From assembly GCF_025905425.1 (NCBI RefSeq), contig NZ_CP109603.1, forward strand, positions 2,020,001-2,084,000: DNA of 64,000 nt, written 5' to 3'. The stretch is from Pseudomonas putida. GTDB taxonomy: Bacteria; Pseudomonadota; Gammaproteobacteria; Pseudomonadales; Pseudomonadaceae. Positions 23,798-32,644 of this stretch are shown piece after piece (position 1 is the first letter of the stretch; every line of letters starts with the position of its first letter). The position numbers and the translations under genes were made by a program. Below the pieces are notes generated by a model. It saw only the letters and a program-made list of their open reading frames with translations, was not told the DNA's origin and ran no database searches.

Positions 23798-25549
23798 ATG
23801 CGCCGCATGACGTATTCAGGAAGATTGACCTGGGGCCTGGTTTTCTGGGTCGCCAGTTTTACAGCATGGGGCCAGAGCGAGTTGCTGGTGAAGGTAAAAC
23901 CGGCCAACAAGGCGCTCAAGGCCAATGTCGAAGGCTATATCGGCAACCTTGGCGACCGTGACGAAGAAGCGCTGCTGCGTTTCAGTCGCGGGGCCGAGGA
24001 GCAGGCGCGCAAAGCCGCGCAGGCACTTGGCTATTATCAGGCTCAGATCGACACCGAGGTCAAGCCGCCGACAAAGGCCGACCAAGCCCCGCAATTGATA
24101 ATCCAGATCGCCCCGGGCGAGCCTGTAAGGCTGCGCAACGTGACGGTACGCATCGAAGGCCCCGCCAGTGAAATGAAGGCGTTTCGAGTGCCTGACAGCA
24201 AGGCGTTGCGTGCTGGCGAGCAGCTCAACCACGGGCTTTACGAAGACGCCAAGCGGCTGATCCAGAACCAGGCCTCGCGCTATGGCTTCTTCGCCGGCCG
24301 CTTCAGCCGCCAGCGCCTGGCGGTCGACCCCCAGGCCGGTGTGGCCGACATCGAGCTGGTTTACCAGAGCGGCCCTCGCTACCGCCTCGGCGCGGTCAGG
24401 TTCGGCGGTGATACCCCGCTGGATGAAGACCTGCTGCAGCGCATGGTCTCGTTCAAACCGGGCACACCCTATGACTCCGAACTGATCGCCGAGCTCAACA
24501 ACGACCTGCAATCGAGTGGCTACTTCGAAGGCGTGCGGGTAGATGCCGCGCCGACCGCCGCTGTGGGCGAGGACATTCCGGTGGATGTCCGCCTGGAAAC
24601 CCGAAAACCACGCACCATGGGGCTGGGCCTGGGCTTCTCGACCGACGTCGGCCCCCGCGGCAAGGCCAACTGGACGCGGCACTGGGTCAACCCACAAGGC
24701 CACAGCTATGGTTGGGAAACCGAGCTGTCGGCACCCCGGCAGAACGTTGGTCTGTGGTATGACGTGCCGCTCGACCCGCCGTTGACCGACAAACTGCGCT
24801 TTGCCGGGGGTTATCAGAACGAAGAGCTTGCGGGGACCGACACCCTCAGCAAGCTGCTCACCGTAGGGCCTGAATGGCACAGCAAGTTGCCCAGTGGCTG
24901 GCAGCGGGTCATCTCGCTCAAGTACCAGCGTGAAGAGTATCGCCTGGGCGATGACTCGGGGCTGAGCAATCTGCTGTTGCCGGGCGTCAGCTTTTCGTAC
25001 CTGCGCAGCGACAACCGCATCGATCCGCACAATGGCTACCGCCTGCAGTTCGATACCCAGGTGGCCAAGGAAGGGCTGGTGTCCGACACCAACCTGCTGC
25101 ATGCCAACGTACTGCTCAAAGGCCTGACCACGCTCGGCCACAACCATCGCTTCCTCGGCCGGGTGCAGTTTGGCGGCAGTGCCACCAACGGTTACAAGCA
25201 CAACATTCCGCCTTCGCTGCGCTTTTTCGCCGGTGGTGACCAGAGCGTGCGTGGCTACGACTACCAGACCCTGTCGCCGAAAAACAGCGATGGCGACCGC
25301 ATCGGTGGGCGCTACCTGGTGGCTGGCAGCGTCGAGTATCAATATTCACTGACTGAAAAGTGGCGAGTGGCAACCTTCGTCGATCAAGGTAATTCGTTCA
25401 ACACGCTTGAACTGCCCAGCCTCAAAACTGGCGTGGGTATTGGCGTGCGTTGGGTTTCACCGGTCGGGCCGCTGCGCCTGGACCTGGCCAAGGCACTCGA
25501 TGACGAGGGCGGTATTCGCCTGCACTTCTCCATGGGGCCTGAGCTGTGA
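23798..25549 (+). CDS. tamA: Outer-membrane translocation/assembly protein TamA (BamA-like)
   Basis: 583 aa. It has an N-terminal signal-like segment (LTWGLVFWVASFTAWGQ), then three POTRA-type repeats (residues about 25-270, e.g. KANVEGYIGNLGDRDEEAL), and a C-terminal 16-strand barrel of the Omp85 family. The conserved barrel lid region is FFAGGDQSVRGYDYQTL near residue 475, with the VRGY motif. The ATG at 23807 is an alternative start. Together with TamB it moves autotransporters and phospholipid to the outer membrane. Its stop overlaps the tamB start (GTGA), so the two are coupled. Confidence 0.94.
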   Translation: MRRMTYSGRLTWGLVFWVASFTAWGQSELLVKVKPANKALKANVEGYIGNLGDRDEEALLRFSRGAEEQARKAAQALGYYQAQIDTEVKPPTKADQAPQLIIQIAPGEPVRLRNVTVRIEGPASEMKAFRVPDSKALRAGEQLNHGLYEDAKRLIQNQASRYGFFAGRFSRQRLAVDPQAGVADIELVYQSGPRYRLGAVRFGGDTPLDEDLLQRMVSFKPGTPYDSELIAELNNDLQSSGYFEGVRVDAAPTAAVGEDIPVDVRLETRKPRTMGLGLGFSTDVGPRGKANWTRHWVNPQGHSYGWETELSAPRQNVGLWYDVPLDPPLTDKLRFAGGYQNEELAGTDTLSKLLTVGPEWHSKLPSGWQRVISLKYQREEYRLGDDSGLSNLLLPGVSFSYLRSDNRIDPHNGYRLQFDTQVAKEGLVSDTNLLHANVLLKGLTTLGHNHRFLGRVQFGGSATNGYKHNIPPSLRFFAGGDQSVRGYDYQTLSPKNSDGDRIGGRYLVAGSVEYQYSLTEKWRVATFVDQGNSFNTLELPSLKTGVGIGVRWVSPVGPLRLDLAKALDDEGGIRLHFSMGPEL

Positions 25550-28500
25550 CACGTGTGTTCAAATTCATACTGCTGGGCGTGCTCGGCGTGGTGGTGGCCG
25601 CAGGCCTTGTGCTGGGTGTGCTGGTGGGGACCGAACGCGGTAGCCGCTGGGCGTTGGCAAGGGTGCCGGGGTTGGAGGTCGCCGATTTCCAGGGGCGCCT
25701 GGCGGGCAGTTGGCAAGCCAGCCGGCTGAGCTGGGTCGAGGGCGGCAACCGGGTAGAGGTGCAGGCCCCGCTGTTGACGTGGTCCCCCGCCTGCCTGCTG
25801 CGCGCCACCTTATGCATCGAGCAGTTGCATGCGCAACGCATCGACATGGCCTTTGCGCCGAGTGATGTGCCTGCCGACAGCGGCCCGCTGCAACTGCCGG
25901 CCCTGCGTTTGCCGGTTGCCATCGAGCTGGGCGAGGTCAAGATCGGCCAGCTGCGCCTGGACGGCAGCGACTTGCTCGGTGACTTGCAACTGGCAGCCCA
26001 CTGGACCCGAACGGGGATGCGTATCGACCACCTGCAGCTGCAACGCGATGACCTGCGTCTGGACCTGCAAGGTGACCTGCAGCCTGAAGGTGACTGGCCA
26101 GTGCAATTGCAGGGGCAGGTTCAACTGCCTTCGGTGGAGGGTAAAAGCTGGCAGCTGGCAGTGACAGTGCAAGGCGAATTGCAGAAAACCCTAAAGCTCG
26201 AAGGCACCACCTCGGGGTATCTCGATGCCAAGCTCAACGGTGAGCTGCAGCCATTGGCCGAGCACTTGCCGGCAACGCTGCAGATCCGTTCCGAGGCGTT
26301 CAAGCCGACCGCTTCGCTGCCCGATACCCTGCAGTTCAACCAGCTTGAGCTCAACGCCAAAGGCGATTTGCTCAAAGGCTATAAATTGTCGGGCTCGGCC
26401 AGCTTACCCGCTGAACAGTCGCCGATTGCCTTGGCGCTGACCGGGTGGGTCGATAGCAAGGGGGCCAAGGTCGATGCTCTTGACCTTAACGCCAGCGATA
26501 GCCAGCGGCTAAAGCTGCAGGCCAGCGCCGATTGGCAACAAGGCCTGAGCGCCGATGCCCAGCTTGAATGGCTGGATTTCCCGTGGCTGCGTCTGTACCC
26601 GCTGGAAACCCCGCCTGACGTCACGCTCAAGCGTTTCAATGCCCAGGTTCACTACCGCGATGGCAATTACCAAGGCACCTTCAATGGCGATCTGGACGGC
26701 CCGGCGGGTGCTTTCACGCTGGCTAGCCCATTCGAAGGTGATCTGACCCAGGTGAAGCTGCCGCAGCTGGCGCTCACCGCAGGGCAAGGCAAGGCCGCCG
26801 GCAGTGTTGCCGTGCGCTTTGCTGACACGCTGGCGTGGGATGTCGATGTGCAACTCTCGGCGCTCGACCCTGCGTACTGGCTTGCCGAGTTGCCCGGTAC
26901 ACTGGCCGGACCACTGCGCAGCAAAGGTGAAATGAAAGGCGATGAGCTCAGACTCGATGCCCAGCTCGACCTGAAAGGCCGCCTGCGCGGTCAGCCCGCG
27001 GTGCTCAAGGTCGAAGCCCAAGGGGCAGGGGAGAGCTGGACCTTGGGTGCCTTGGCGATCCAGTTGGGTGACAACCGCATCAACGGCAGTGGCAGCCTGC
27101 AACAGCGGCTGGCCGGACGCGTGGATCTCGATCTGCCGCGGCTTGGGCAGCTTTGGCCCAGGCTACAAGGTCAGGTCAAGGGCCGGCTGGACGTGACCGG
27201 GACCTTGAAAGCGCCACAAGGCACGCTGACCCTGCAGGGCCAGCAGCTGGCGCAGGCCGAAAACCGTATTCAGCGGCTGGACCTCGACGCGCGCCTTGAT
27301 AACACCCAGCGTGGCGTGATCGACCTCAAGGCAAGTGGCATACACCTCGGTGACACAGCGCTGGGTACCTTGCAGGCCAATGGCAAAGGCGACATTCGCC
27401 AGCAGGCCCTGACCCTGGCACTCGACGGCCCGCAGCTCAAGCTGGACCTTGGCCTGGACGGCCAGTTGAACAAGGGCGACTGGCGGGGTCGTCTGGCCAG
27501 TGGGCGCATCCAGGCCGGTGGCCAGGACTGGCAGTTGCAGGCACCAGCACGCTTGCAGCGGTTGGCCAGCGGCACGCTGGATTTTGGCGCCCATTGCTGG
27601 CGCTCTGGTCAGGCCAGCCTGTGCGGTGAAGACCAGCGCTTGGCACCTGATCCGCGCCTGCGCTACCACCTCAAGCAGTTCCCCCTGGACAGCCTGGCCC
27701 AGTGGCTGCCAAAGGACTTTGCCTGGCAAGGCCTGCTGAACGCCGACGTCAACCTGGACATCCCGGCCCGTGGCCCCAAGGGCAGCATCCTCGTAGACGC
27801 CAGTGGCGGCACCCTGCGGGTGCGTGACAAGGGGCGCTGGATCGACTTCCCCTATCAGACCTTGCGCCTGGACAGCACGTTGGCGCCACGACGTATCGAC
27901 GCCCGCCTGGATTTTCGCGGCGAGCGCCTGGGTGAACTGAGTTTGAACACCCACCTCGACCCATTGGGCAAAAACAAGCCGCTGTCGGGGGATTTCCGCC
28001 TGGCGGGCCTGGACCTGTCGGTCGCCCGCCCGTTCGTGCCCATGGTCGAGCGCCTGGCCGGGCAGTTGAATGGCAGCGGTCGTTTGTCGGGTACCTTGCT
28101 TGCACCACAGGTCAACGGCAACCTGGTGCTGATCCATGGCGAAGTCAGTGGCGCCGAGTTGCCGGTAAGCCTGGAAGACCTGTCGTTGCAGGCATCGATC
28201 GCGGGTGAGCAGGTTCAGCTCAATGGCGGTTGGCGCAGTGGCGAAGCGGGGCGCGGCCAGTTGACCGGCAATCTGACCTGGGGCCAGGCCCTGGGCATGG
28301 ACCTGCGTTTGCAAGGGCAGCAACTACCGGTGACGGTGGAGCCTTACGCCACGCTGGAGGTTGCCCCCGACCTGACCCTGCGCCTGATTGATGACAAGCT
28401 GGCGATAACCGGCAAGGTACAGGTGCCAAAAGGCAAGATCACGGTACGTGAGCTGCCGCCATCGACTGTGAAGGTTTCCGATGACACGGTGATCGTCGGC

Positions 28501-29220
28501 CATCAGACCGAAGAGGGTAAACCCTCCATGGCAATGGCCATGGACATCGATGTCGAAGTCGGGCGTGACAAGCTGTCATTCAGTGGCTTTGGCCTCACGG
28601 CCAACCTGCTCGGTCACGTGCACATCGGCGACAACCTCGATACCCGGGGTGAGCTCAGCCTGGCTGACGGCCGTTACCGCGCTTACGGGCAGCGCTTGAC
28701 CATTCGCCGGGCGCGGCTACTGTTCGCCGGCCCGCTCGATCAGCCGTACCTGGACATCGAGGCGATTCGCAAAGTAGATGACGTAATTGCCGGTATTCGC
28801 TTGAGCGGCAGTGCTGAGCAGCCCACCACAAAGGTGTTTTCCGAACCTGCCATGAGCCAGGAGCAGGCCCTGTCGTACCTGGTGCTGGGGCGCCCCTTGG
28901 GCACGACGGGTGAAGACAACAACATGCTTGCCGAGGCAGCGTTGGGCTTGGGACTGGCAGGCAGTGCCGGCATCACCGGGAGCCTGGCATCGAGCCTGGG
29001 TATCGACGACTTCCAACTGGATACCGAAGGCTCAGGCAATACCACCAGTGTGGTTGCCAGCGGCAACCTGACCGAGAAGCTGAGCTTGCGTTACGGGGTG
29101 GGGGTGTTCGAACCGGCCAACACCATCGCGTTGCGCTACAAGTTGAGCCGCATGGTGTACCTGGAGGCGGCCAGCGGGTTGGCAAGCTCGCTGGATATCT
29201 TCTACAAACGGGACTTCTGA
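25546..29220 (+). CDS. tamB: Inner-membrane translocation/assembly protein TamB
   Basis: 1224 aa, the expected size for TamB (DUF490). It starts with GTG overlapping the tamA stop; a single N-terminal membrane anchor (FILLGVLGVVVAAGLVLGVL) precedes a very long beta-rich periplasmic region of repeated LxLxGxL patterns that form a hydrophobic groove. The conserved C-terminal domain is evident in SEPAMSQEQALSYLVLGRPL and ends in aromatic KRDF. It bridges the inner membrane to TamA and may carry phospholipids. No break in the frame is visible across 3.7 kb. Confidence 0.94.
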   Translation: MTRVFKFILLGVLGVVVAAGLVLGVLVGTERGSRWALARVPGLEVADFQGRLAGSWQASRLSWVEGGNRVEVQAPLLTWSPACLLRATLCIEQLHAQRIDMAFAPSDVPADSGPLQLPALRLPVAIELGEVKIGQLRLDGSDLLGDLQLAAHWTRTGMRIDHLQLQRDDLRLDLQGDLQPEGDWPVQLQGQVQLPSVEGKSWQLAVTVQGELQKTLKLEGTTSGYLDAKLNGELQPLAEHLPATLQIRSEAFKPTASLPDTLQFNQLELNAKGDLLKGYKLSGSASLPAEQSPIALALTGWVDSKGAKVDALDLNASDSQRLKLQASADWQQGLSADAQLEWLDFPWLRLYPLETPPDVTLKRFNAQVHYRDGNYQGTFNGDLDGPAGAFTLASPFEGDLTQVKLPQLALTAGQGKAAGSVAVRFADTLAWDVDVQLSALDPAYWLAELPGTLAGPLRSKGEMKGDELRLDAQLDLKGRLRGQPAVLKVEAQGAGESWTLGALAIQLGDNRINGSGSLQQRLAGRVDLDLPRLGQLWPRLQGQVKGRLDVTGTLKAPQGTLTLQGQQLAQAENRIQRLDLDARLDNTQRGVIDLKASGIHLGDTALGTLQANGKGDIRQQALTLALDGPQLKLDLGLDGQLNKGDWRGRLASGRIQAGGQDWQLQAPARLQRLASGTLDFGAHCWRSGQASLCGEDQRLAPDPRLRYHLKQFPLDSLAQWLPKDFAWQGLLNADVNLDIPARGPKGSILVDASGGTLRVRDKGRWIDFPYQTLRLDSTLAPRRIDARLDFRGERLGELSLNTHLDPLGKNKPLSGDFRLAGLDLSVARPFVPMVERLAGQLNGSGRLSGTLLAPQVNGNLVLIHGEVSGAELPVSLEDLSLQASIAGEQVQLNGGWRSGEAGRGQLTGNLTWGQALGMDLRLQGQQLPVTVEPYATLEVAPDLTLRLIDDKLAITGKVQVPKGKITVRELPPSTVKVSDDTVIVGHQTEEGKPSMAMAMDIDVEVGRDKLSFSGFGLTANLLGHVHIGDNLDTRGELSLADGRYRAYGQRLTIRRARLLFAGPLDQPYLDIEAIRKVDDVIAGIRLSGSAEQPTTKVFSEPAMSQEQALSYLVLGRPLGTTGEDNNMLAEAALGLGLAGSAGITGSLASSLGIDDFQLDTEGSGNTTSVVASGNLTEKLSLRYGVGVFEPANTIALRYKLSRMVYLEAASGLASSLDIFYKRDF

Positions 29221-29229
29221 TCGCCGCGG

Positions 29230-29790
29230 TCAACGGACCGTGGCAGCCTCGATGAATTCATTGGTATCGGGCGTGGGCGGGGGCGTGAATTTGGGCATGC
29301 GCACCGGTGTGATCAGGCTGGTGTATTCCTCGATCAGCCTGTTGAGCGCTTCAGGCGGCTCGCTGGCCTGGAACTGCATGCGGATCTGCACCTCGTCAGG
29401 GTCTCGACTATCGCCCTGACGGCCCTGGCCACCAATGGTCACCTTGAAGCTGGCGGCGTTGTTCTCACTGGCGGTCAGCAACGCCTGTTGCGCCTCGGTC
29501 CCTTTGACCCTAACCGACAGGTCCACCTGCATGCGCTCCAGCGCCAGGCCCTTGGGTGACACCAGTGCAAACAAGGGCACGCGCATGATGTGCTGCTCAT
29601 CCATGGCCACCTCGACCATCTTGGCTTTCATCGGGGCGCCCAGTGCGTCGGTATCACAGTCGAAGAATTGATCGAACAGGTTGATGTACTGTTGCGCAAT
29701 CAGGCTGTTGGTGGCGCTCGCGGCTTCTTGCAAGCCGCGCGTGATCTCGCGCAAATCGATCGATGTCATGGGGGCGAGGGACTTTTCCAA
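29230..29790 (-). CDS. DUF2589-family protein B (paralogue of the upstream gene)
   Basis: 186 aa. After a short start (SLAPMTSIDLREITRGLQEA), IAQQYINLFDQFF aligns with a similar helix of the upstream gene. Shared landmarks are VPLFALVSPKGLALERM (here) versus VPLVAAITHPNIAIEEG (upstream), and near the C-terminus SEPPEALNRLIEEYTSL versus QDPPEAMMRVIDFLTDA. This is the DUF2589 pattern. The C-terminal tail is proline-rich. No signal peptide or membrane segment. It is the last gene of a leftward Mor-like/DUF2589/DUF2589 set, 60 bp after the previous gene. It converges with tamB, 10 bp away. Function unknown. Confidence 0.75.
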   Translation of the reverse strand: MEKSLAPMTSIDLREITRGLQEAASATNSLIAQQYINLFDQFFDCDTDALGAPMKAKMVEVAMDEQHIMRVPLFALVSPKGLALERMQVDLSVRVKGTEAQQALLTASENNAASFKVTIGGQGRQGDSRDPDEVQIRMQFQASEPPEALNRLIEEYTSLITPVRMPKFTPPPTPDTNEFIEAATVR

Positions 29791-29850
29791 TCATCAGGCT
29801 CCTGGGTCCAGGTGGTGCCCCCTGCTGCAAGGGGGCGATTGTTACCGACA

Positions 29851-30549
29851 TCAGTTCGCAGGAGGGGTGGCGGGCTTCGCCTTGCTGCCACCTTCTTTTT
29901 GGCTGACAGGTTCCGGGTTGCTGCTTTTGGCCGGGGCGTTCAGGGTATCGGCCTGTGAGATTTTGTCCGTGCTATCGAGCGTCGCGCTCTTGACGACGGT
30001 GGGTTTGGTGGCGGCATCGGTGAGGAAATCGATGACCCTCATCATCGCTTCGGGCGGGTCTTGGCGCTTCAGGGTCGTGTTGAATGCGTAGCGGGCGCGG
30101 GTATCGGTCTTGCGGGTCTGCGTGGACTTGTGGCTGATGCTGCCCTTGACGTTCAGTTTGAACGGCCCCCACCCAAGAGACCCACCGGCCTCGGCGGCCA
30201 TGCTCTTGTCGGTTACATCTTCCGACATCTGATTGATGGTCAGTTCGAACTCGACATGGCCTTCCTCGATGGCGATGTTCGGGTGGGTAATCGCCGCCAC
30301 CAGCGGTACTTTCATCGTCTTGCTGACGACACCTTGGTATTCGCCCTGTTCGTCGACGATGGTTTCGTCATAGTCGAACTGGATGGCGACGGCCTTGCCT
30401 TCCTGGACGCAGACTTGCATCAGGAAGTCGGCATAAGATTTGCTAGCGGTGACCTGCGCCTGCACCATGGCTTGCAGGGGGCCTGCGATCATGCGGTCCA
30501 TCGGCAAGGCATTGACGACGGATCCGATGAGGCTGTTGTCTATGGGCAT
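29851..30549 (-). CDS. DUF2589-family protein A
   Basis: 232 aa. A hydrophobic amphipathic N-terminus (SLIGSVVNALPMDRMIAGPL) leads into an alpha-helix and a beta-rich middle (VPLVAAITHPNIAIEEGHVE, FKLNVKGSISHKSTQTRKTD), then DPPEAMMRVIDFLTDAAT, and a low-complexity basic, proline/serine-rich tail of about 40 residues. The same landmarks occur in the gene just downstream, so the two are diverged paralogues in one transcript. It is preceded by a Mor-like regulator gene 57 bp upstream. The role of DUF2589 is unknown; a structural or pore-related role could be imagined but nothing here shows it. Confidence 0.75.
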   Translation of the reverse strand: MPIDNSLIGSVVNALPMDRMIAGPLQAMVQAQVTASKSYADFLMQVCVQEGKAVAIQFDYDETIVDEQGEYQGVVSKTMKVPLVAAITHPNIAIEEGHVEFELTINQMSEDVTDKSMAAEAGGSLGWGPFKLNVKGSISHKSTQTRKTDTRARYAFNTTLKRQDPPEAMMRVIDFLTDAATKPTVVKSATLDSTDKISQADTLNAPAKSSNPEPVSQKEGGSKAKPATPPAN

Positions 30550-30606
30550 AGCTGGATTCTCTTTTTAGGGGGCGGTGGGCGTCAGTGGCGACCACAATGC
30601 TCATGG

Positions 30607-30987
30607 CTAGCGAACGCAAGGTTCCTGGCGGCGGATATTGCCGATCTGGCGCAGGCTAAGGCCGTATTTGTCGGCCAACAGGCTGCGCGACAAACCATCG
30701 GCGCTTTCTTTTTGGATTTGCAGGTTGCGCAGCTGGCGCGTGAAGTGGTCGGCCTTGGGGATTTCCAGGGCCACGCCGGCGAAGCGCTTGATCAGCGCGT
30801 CGAGCGCTTCGGCTGGCAGCACATCGGCAAGCTTGGTGCGCTCGCGGTGCTTGGGGATGTATTTGGGCCTGCCGCCATAGGCGCAGGTCAGCTGAAAAGC
30901 ATTGTCGATACCGATGCACTCGATCAGCGCTTGCAGTGAGTGCGGCAACTGGCTGACATCTATGCAGGTGAGGTCTGGTAACTCCAT
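30607..30987 (-). CDS. Mor-family transcription activator-like protein
   Basis: 126 aa. The N-terminal dimerisation part ends in NAFQLTCAYGGRPKYIPKHR, the characteristic GG-x-x-YIPK turn of the Mor/C activators of phage Mu, and SLLADKYGLSLRQIGNIRRQ near the C-terminus is the helix-turn-helix. These proteins activate middle or late promoters in Mu. Here it leads two DUF2589 genes on the bacterial chromosome with no other Mu genes around, so it looks like a domesticated activator controlling its downstream pair. It is preceded by a 252-bp gap. Confidence 0.8.
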   Translation of the reverse strand: MELPDLTCIDVSQLPHSLQALIECIGIDNAFQLTCAYGGRPKYIPKHRERTKLADVLPAEALDALIKRFAGVALEIPKADHFTRQLRNLQIQKESADGLSRSLLADKYGLSLRQIGNIRRQEPCVR

Positions 30988-31239
30988 GCGACGCTCCTTC
31001 GTTCGGGGTTGCGATGCGGGACGCGATCACCAGCGGCGTTGTGTCGAAGGTGTGACTGGATTCTCAGGTAGAGCCAAGGCGCGTCGCTAGGCGGCATATA
31101 AGCTGGGGGTTGTAGCCTCGGTGAACAGGGTTTGCAGGCAGTGATTTAGCTTGCTGTAGGACATCGCTTCATCTTTTCGCTACAGGTGTTGATTTCCCGT
31201 TGGCGTGGTACCTGACATGACTGCTGGGGGCTATAACCC

Positions 31240-31698
31240 TTAGTCACACGGGTAGCTGCTCAGCAGGCTGGCGCTTTTCAAGTAGGCCCGGGGGGTTGTG
31301 GTCATGCCCTGGGGCAGGGCACGCCAGTCGACCAGCAGGCACAGTGCACTGAACGCGTGCTCGCCGCGCTTTCCTACAACGCGATCAGAAAAATTTCGGC
31401 GATAAAGTGCTCGTGTCTGCTGCACGGAGTACACCTGATCGGCCTGCGCCAACGTCTGGCGGGCCAGGTCCGGCAACTGCGATGCTGGCAAGGTGAAGTG
31501 AACCTGGCTGGCATGAGGGTGCAGATAGCCGGCTTCGCGAACGCTGTGCCAGAGTTGTTGCCATTGGCTGGAGCCAGCGCTGGCGGCCAGCTCGCTGCCT
31601 AGTTCGAGCAGCTGTTCGGCAGGCGTCTGGCGAGTGTCCAGCGCATAAAGAGGGAAGGAAGTCAGAGCAAAGGATGCGAACAGCATGGATTTGTACAT
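31240..31698 (-). CDS. Secreted hypothetical protein, 152 aa
   Basis: An N-terminal signal peptide (MYKSMLFASFALTSFPLYAL, cleavage near residue 20) is followed by an alpha-helical segment (TPAEQLLELGSELAASAGSS) and a short beta/alpha part. It has two cysteines far apart (SALCLLVD and the C-terminal SSYPCD), a possible disulfide. Likely periplasmic. No family is recognised. It is leftward, alone between the Mor-like promoter region and a small membrane-protein gene, so no context clue exists. Confidence 0.65.
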   Translation of the reverse strand: MYKSMLFASFALTSFPLYALDTRQTPAEQLLELGSELAASAGSSQWQQLWHSVREAGYLHPHASQVHFTLPASQLPDLARQTLAQADQVYSVQQTRALYRRNFSDRVVGKRGEHAFSALCLLVDWRALPQGMTTTPRAYLKSASLLSSYPCD

Positions 31699-31848
31699 GG
31701 TGCCTCCGGCACGGGCGATGAGGGCCCAATGCTTTCAGGCGGACGGCACCACGCTAAGCAGGAAATGCAGCGCCGGTGCGGGTGGGCGTTGTATCATGGC
31801 CGCTGCTCGTTGCGAGCCATTTGCCCCTGATGTTGCAAGGAACTATCA

Positions 31849-32037
31849 ATGACACACGTGCAGCGCCTCAAATATTCACTTCTGATCATCCTGGTGGTAC
31901 TGGGCCTCATGCTGGGCCTGTCCCACCTGCAAAAGCAGGGCACGATCAGTGAGCAGACCTTCCAGTTGGTGGCGATCGCCATTGCCGTGGTCGTGGTTGT
32001 GATCAATGGCATTCTGCGGCGCAAGGTCAAACCCTGA
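31849..32037 (+). CDS. Small two-helix membrane protein, 62 aa
   Basis: Two membrane segments (SLLIILVVLGLMLGLSHL and QLVAIAIAVVVVVINGIL) with a short polar loop and a basic tail RRKVKP. AAGGAA lies 8 nt ahead of the ATG. Such short inner-membrane proteins are common; no known motif identifies it. The neighbouring genes give no clue. Confidence 0.7.
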   Translation: MTHVQRLKYSLLIILVVLGLMLGLSHLQKQGTISEQTFQLVAIAIAVVVVVINGILRRKVKP

Positions 32038-32073
32038 CCTGTGCGGGCCGGCCAGGTGTGGCCGGCCATACGC

Positions 32074-32448
32074 TCAGCGTGGCGAGGCTTGGTCCAGCAC
32101 CGCGCGGGCCTGGGGGTTGAGGCTGTAGCATTTGTCGCTGCCCAGGTTGATGACGCCTTCGGCACACAGCCGCTTGAGTACTTCGCGCACGCTCAGAAAT
32201 GACAGCGGAATATCCAGTTGCTCCAGCTGTGCATGCACGCCGCGCACGCCAATGCTGCGGCCATTGCGGTCTGCCGCGTGCAAGGCATCGATCACCTTGA
32301 GGCGAATGAGGCTGGTGCGCAGGCCAAAGGTGCGCAACAGCTCGCGAATGTGTTCGTTCCCGACACGCTCGTCGGCGAAAGCGTCCTGTCCTTTGGGCGC
32401 CTTGCCTGGGATGTGCCCAGCCTGCATTGAGGGTTGCGGGTTGTACAT
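32074..32448 (-). CDS. Fur-like winged-helix protein lacking the metal/dimer domain
   Basis: 124 aa. Residues about 30-115 follow the Fur N-terminal DNA-binding domain: IRELLRTFGLRTSLIRLKVI matches the first helix, a central HTH follows (VREVLKRLCAEGVINLGSDK), and then a wing. Fur has a further domain of about 60 residues with His/Cys metal ligands; it is missing, with only two cysteines present (LCAEG and KCYSL). So it may bind DNA without metal control or act through a partner. It is divergent from the pvdQ-like gene, an iron-starvation gene, making a link to iron control attractive but unproven. Confidence 0.68.
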   Translation of the reverse strand: MYNPQPSMQAGHIPGKAPKGQDAFADERVGNEHIRELLRTFGLRTSLIRLKVIDALHAADRNGRSIGVRGVHAQLEQLDIPLSFLSVREVLKRLCAEGVINLGSDKCYSLNPQARAVLDQASPR

Positions 32449-32585
32449 GTGAATGCTCCTTTTCGTGGACTACCCGAAATGTGGTTGCCTCACTTACTAG
32501 GACGAATGAGAACGGAAAATCTGCAGTCCGCCCGAAAAAAAATTGCCTGCTCCTGTTTCAAGACGTTCTATCGCCTTGTAATACG

Positions 32586-32609
32586 TAAAATTTTCACGCA
32601 GCCATTCGT
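32586..32609 (+). promoter_or_regulatory. Iron-starvation (IS) box, PvdS/PfrI-type promoter for pvdQ
   Basis: TAAAA (32586-32590), exactly 16 nt, CGT (32607-32609), against the IS-box consensus TAAAT-N16-CGT. It lies 36 nt before the acylase start, in the correct direction and spacing for an ECF promoter of pyoverdine genes. Confidence 0.7.
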
Positions 32610-32644
32610 CTGATCGGGATGACCCCTGAATCCGAGGTGTGCCC

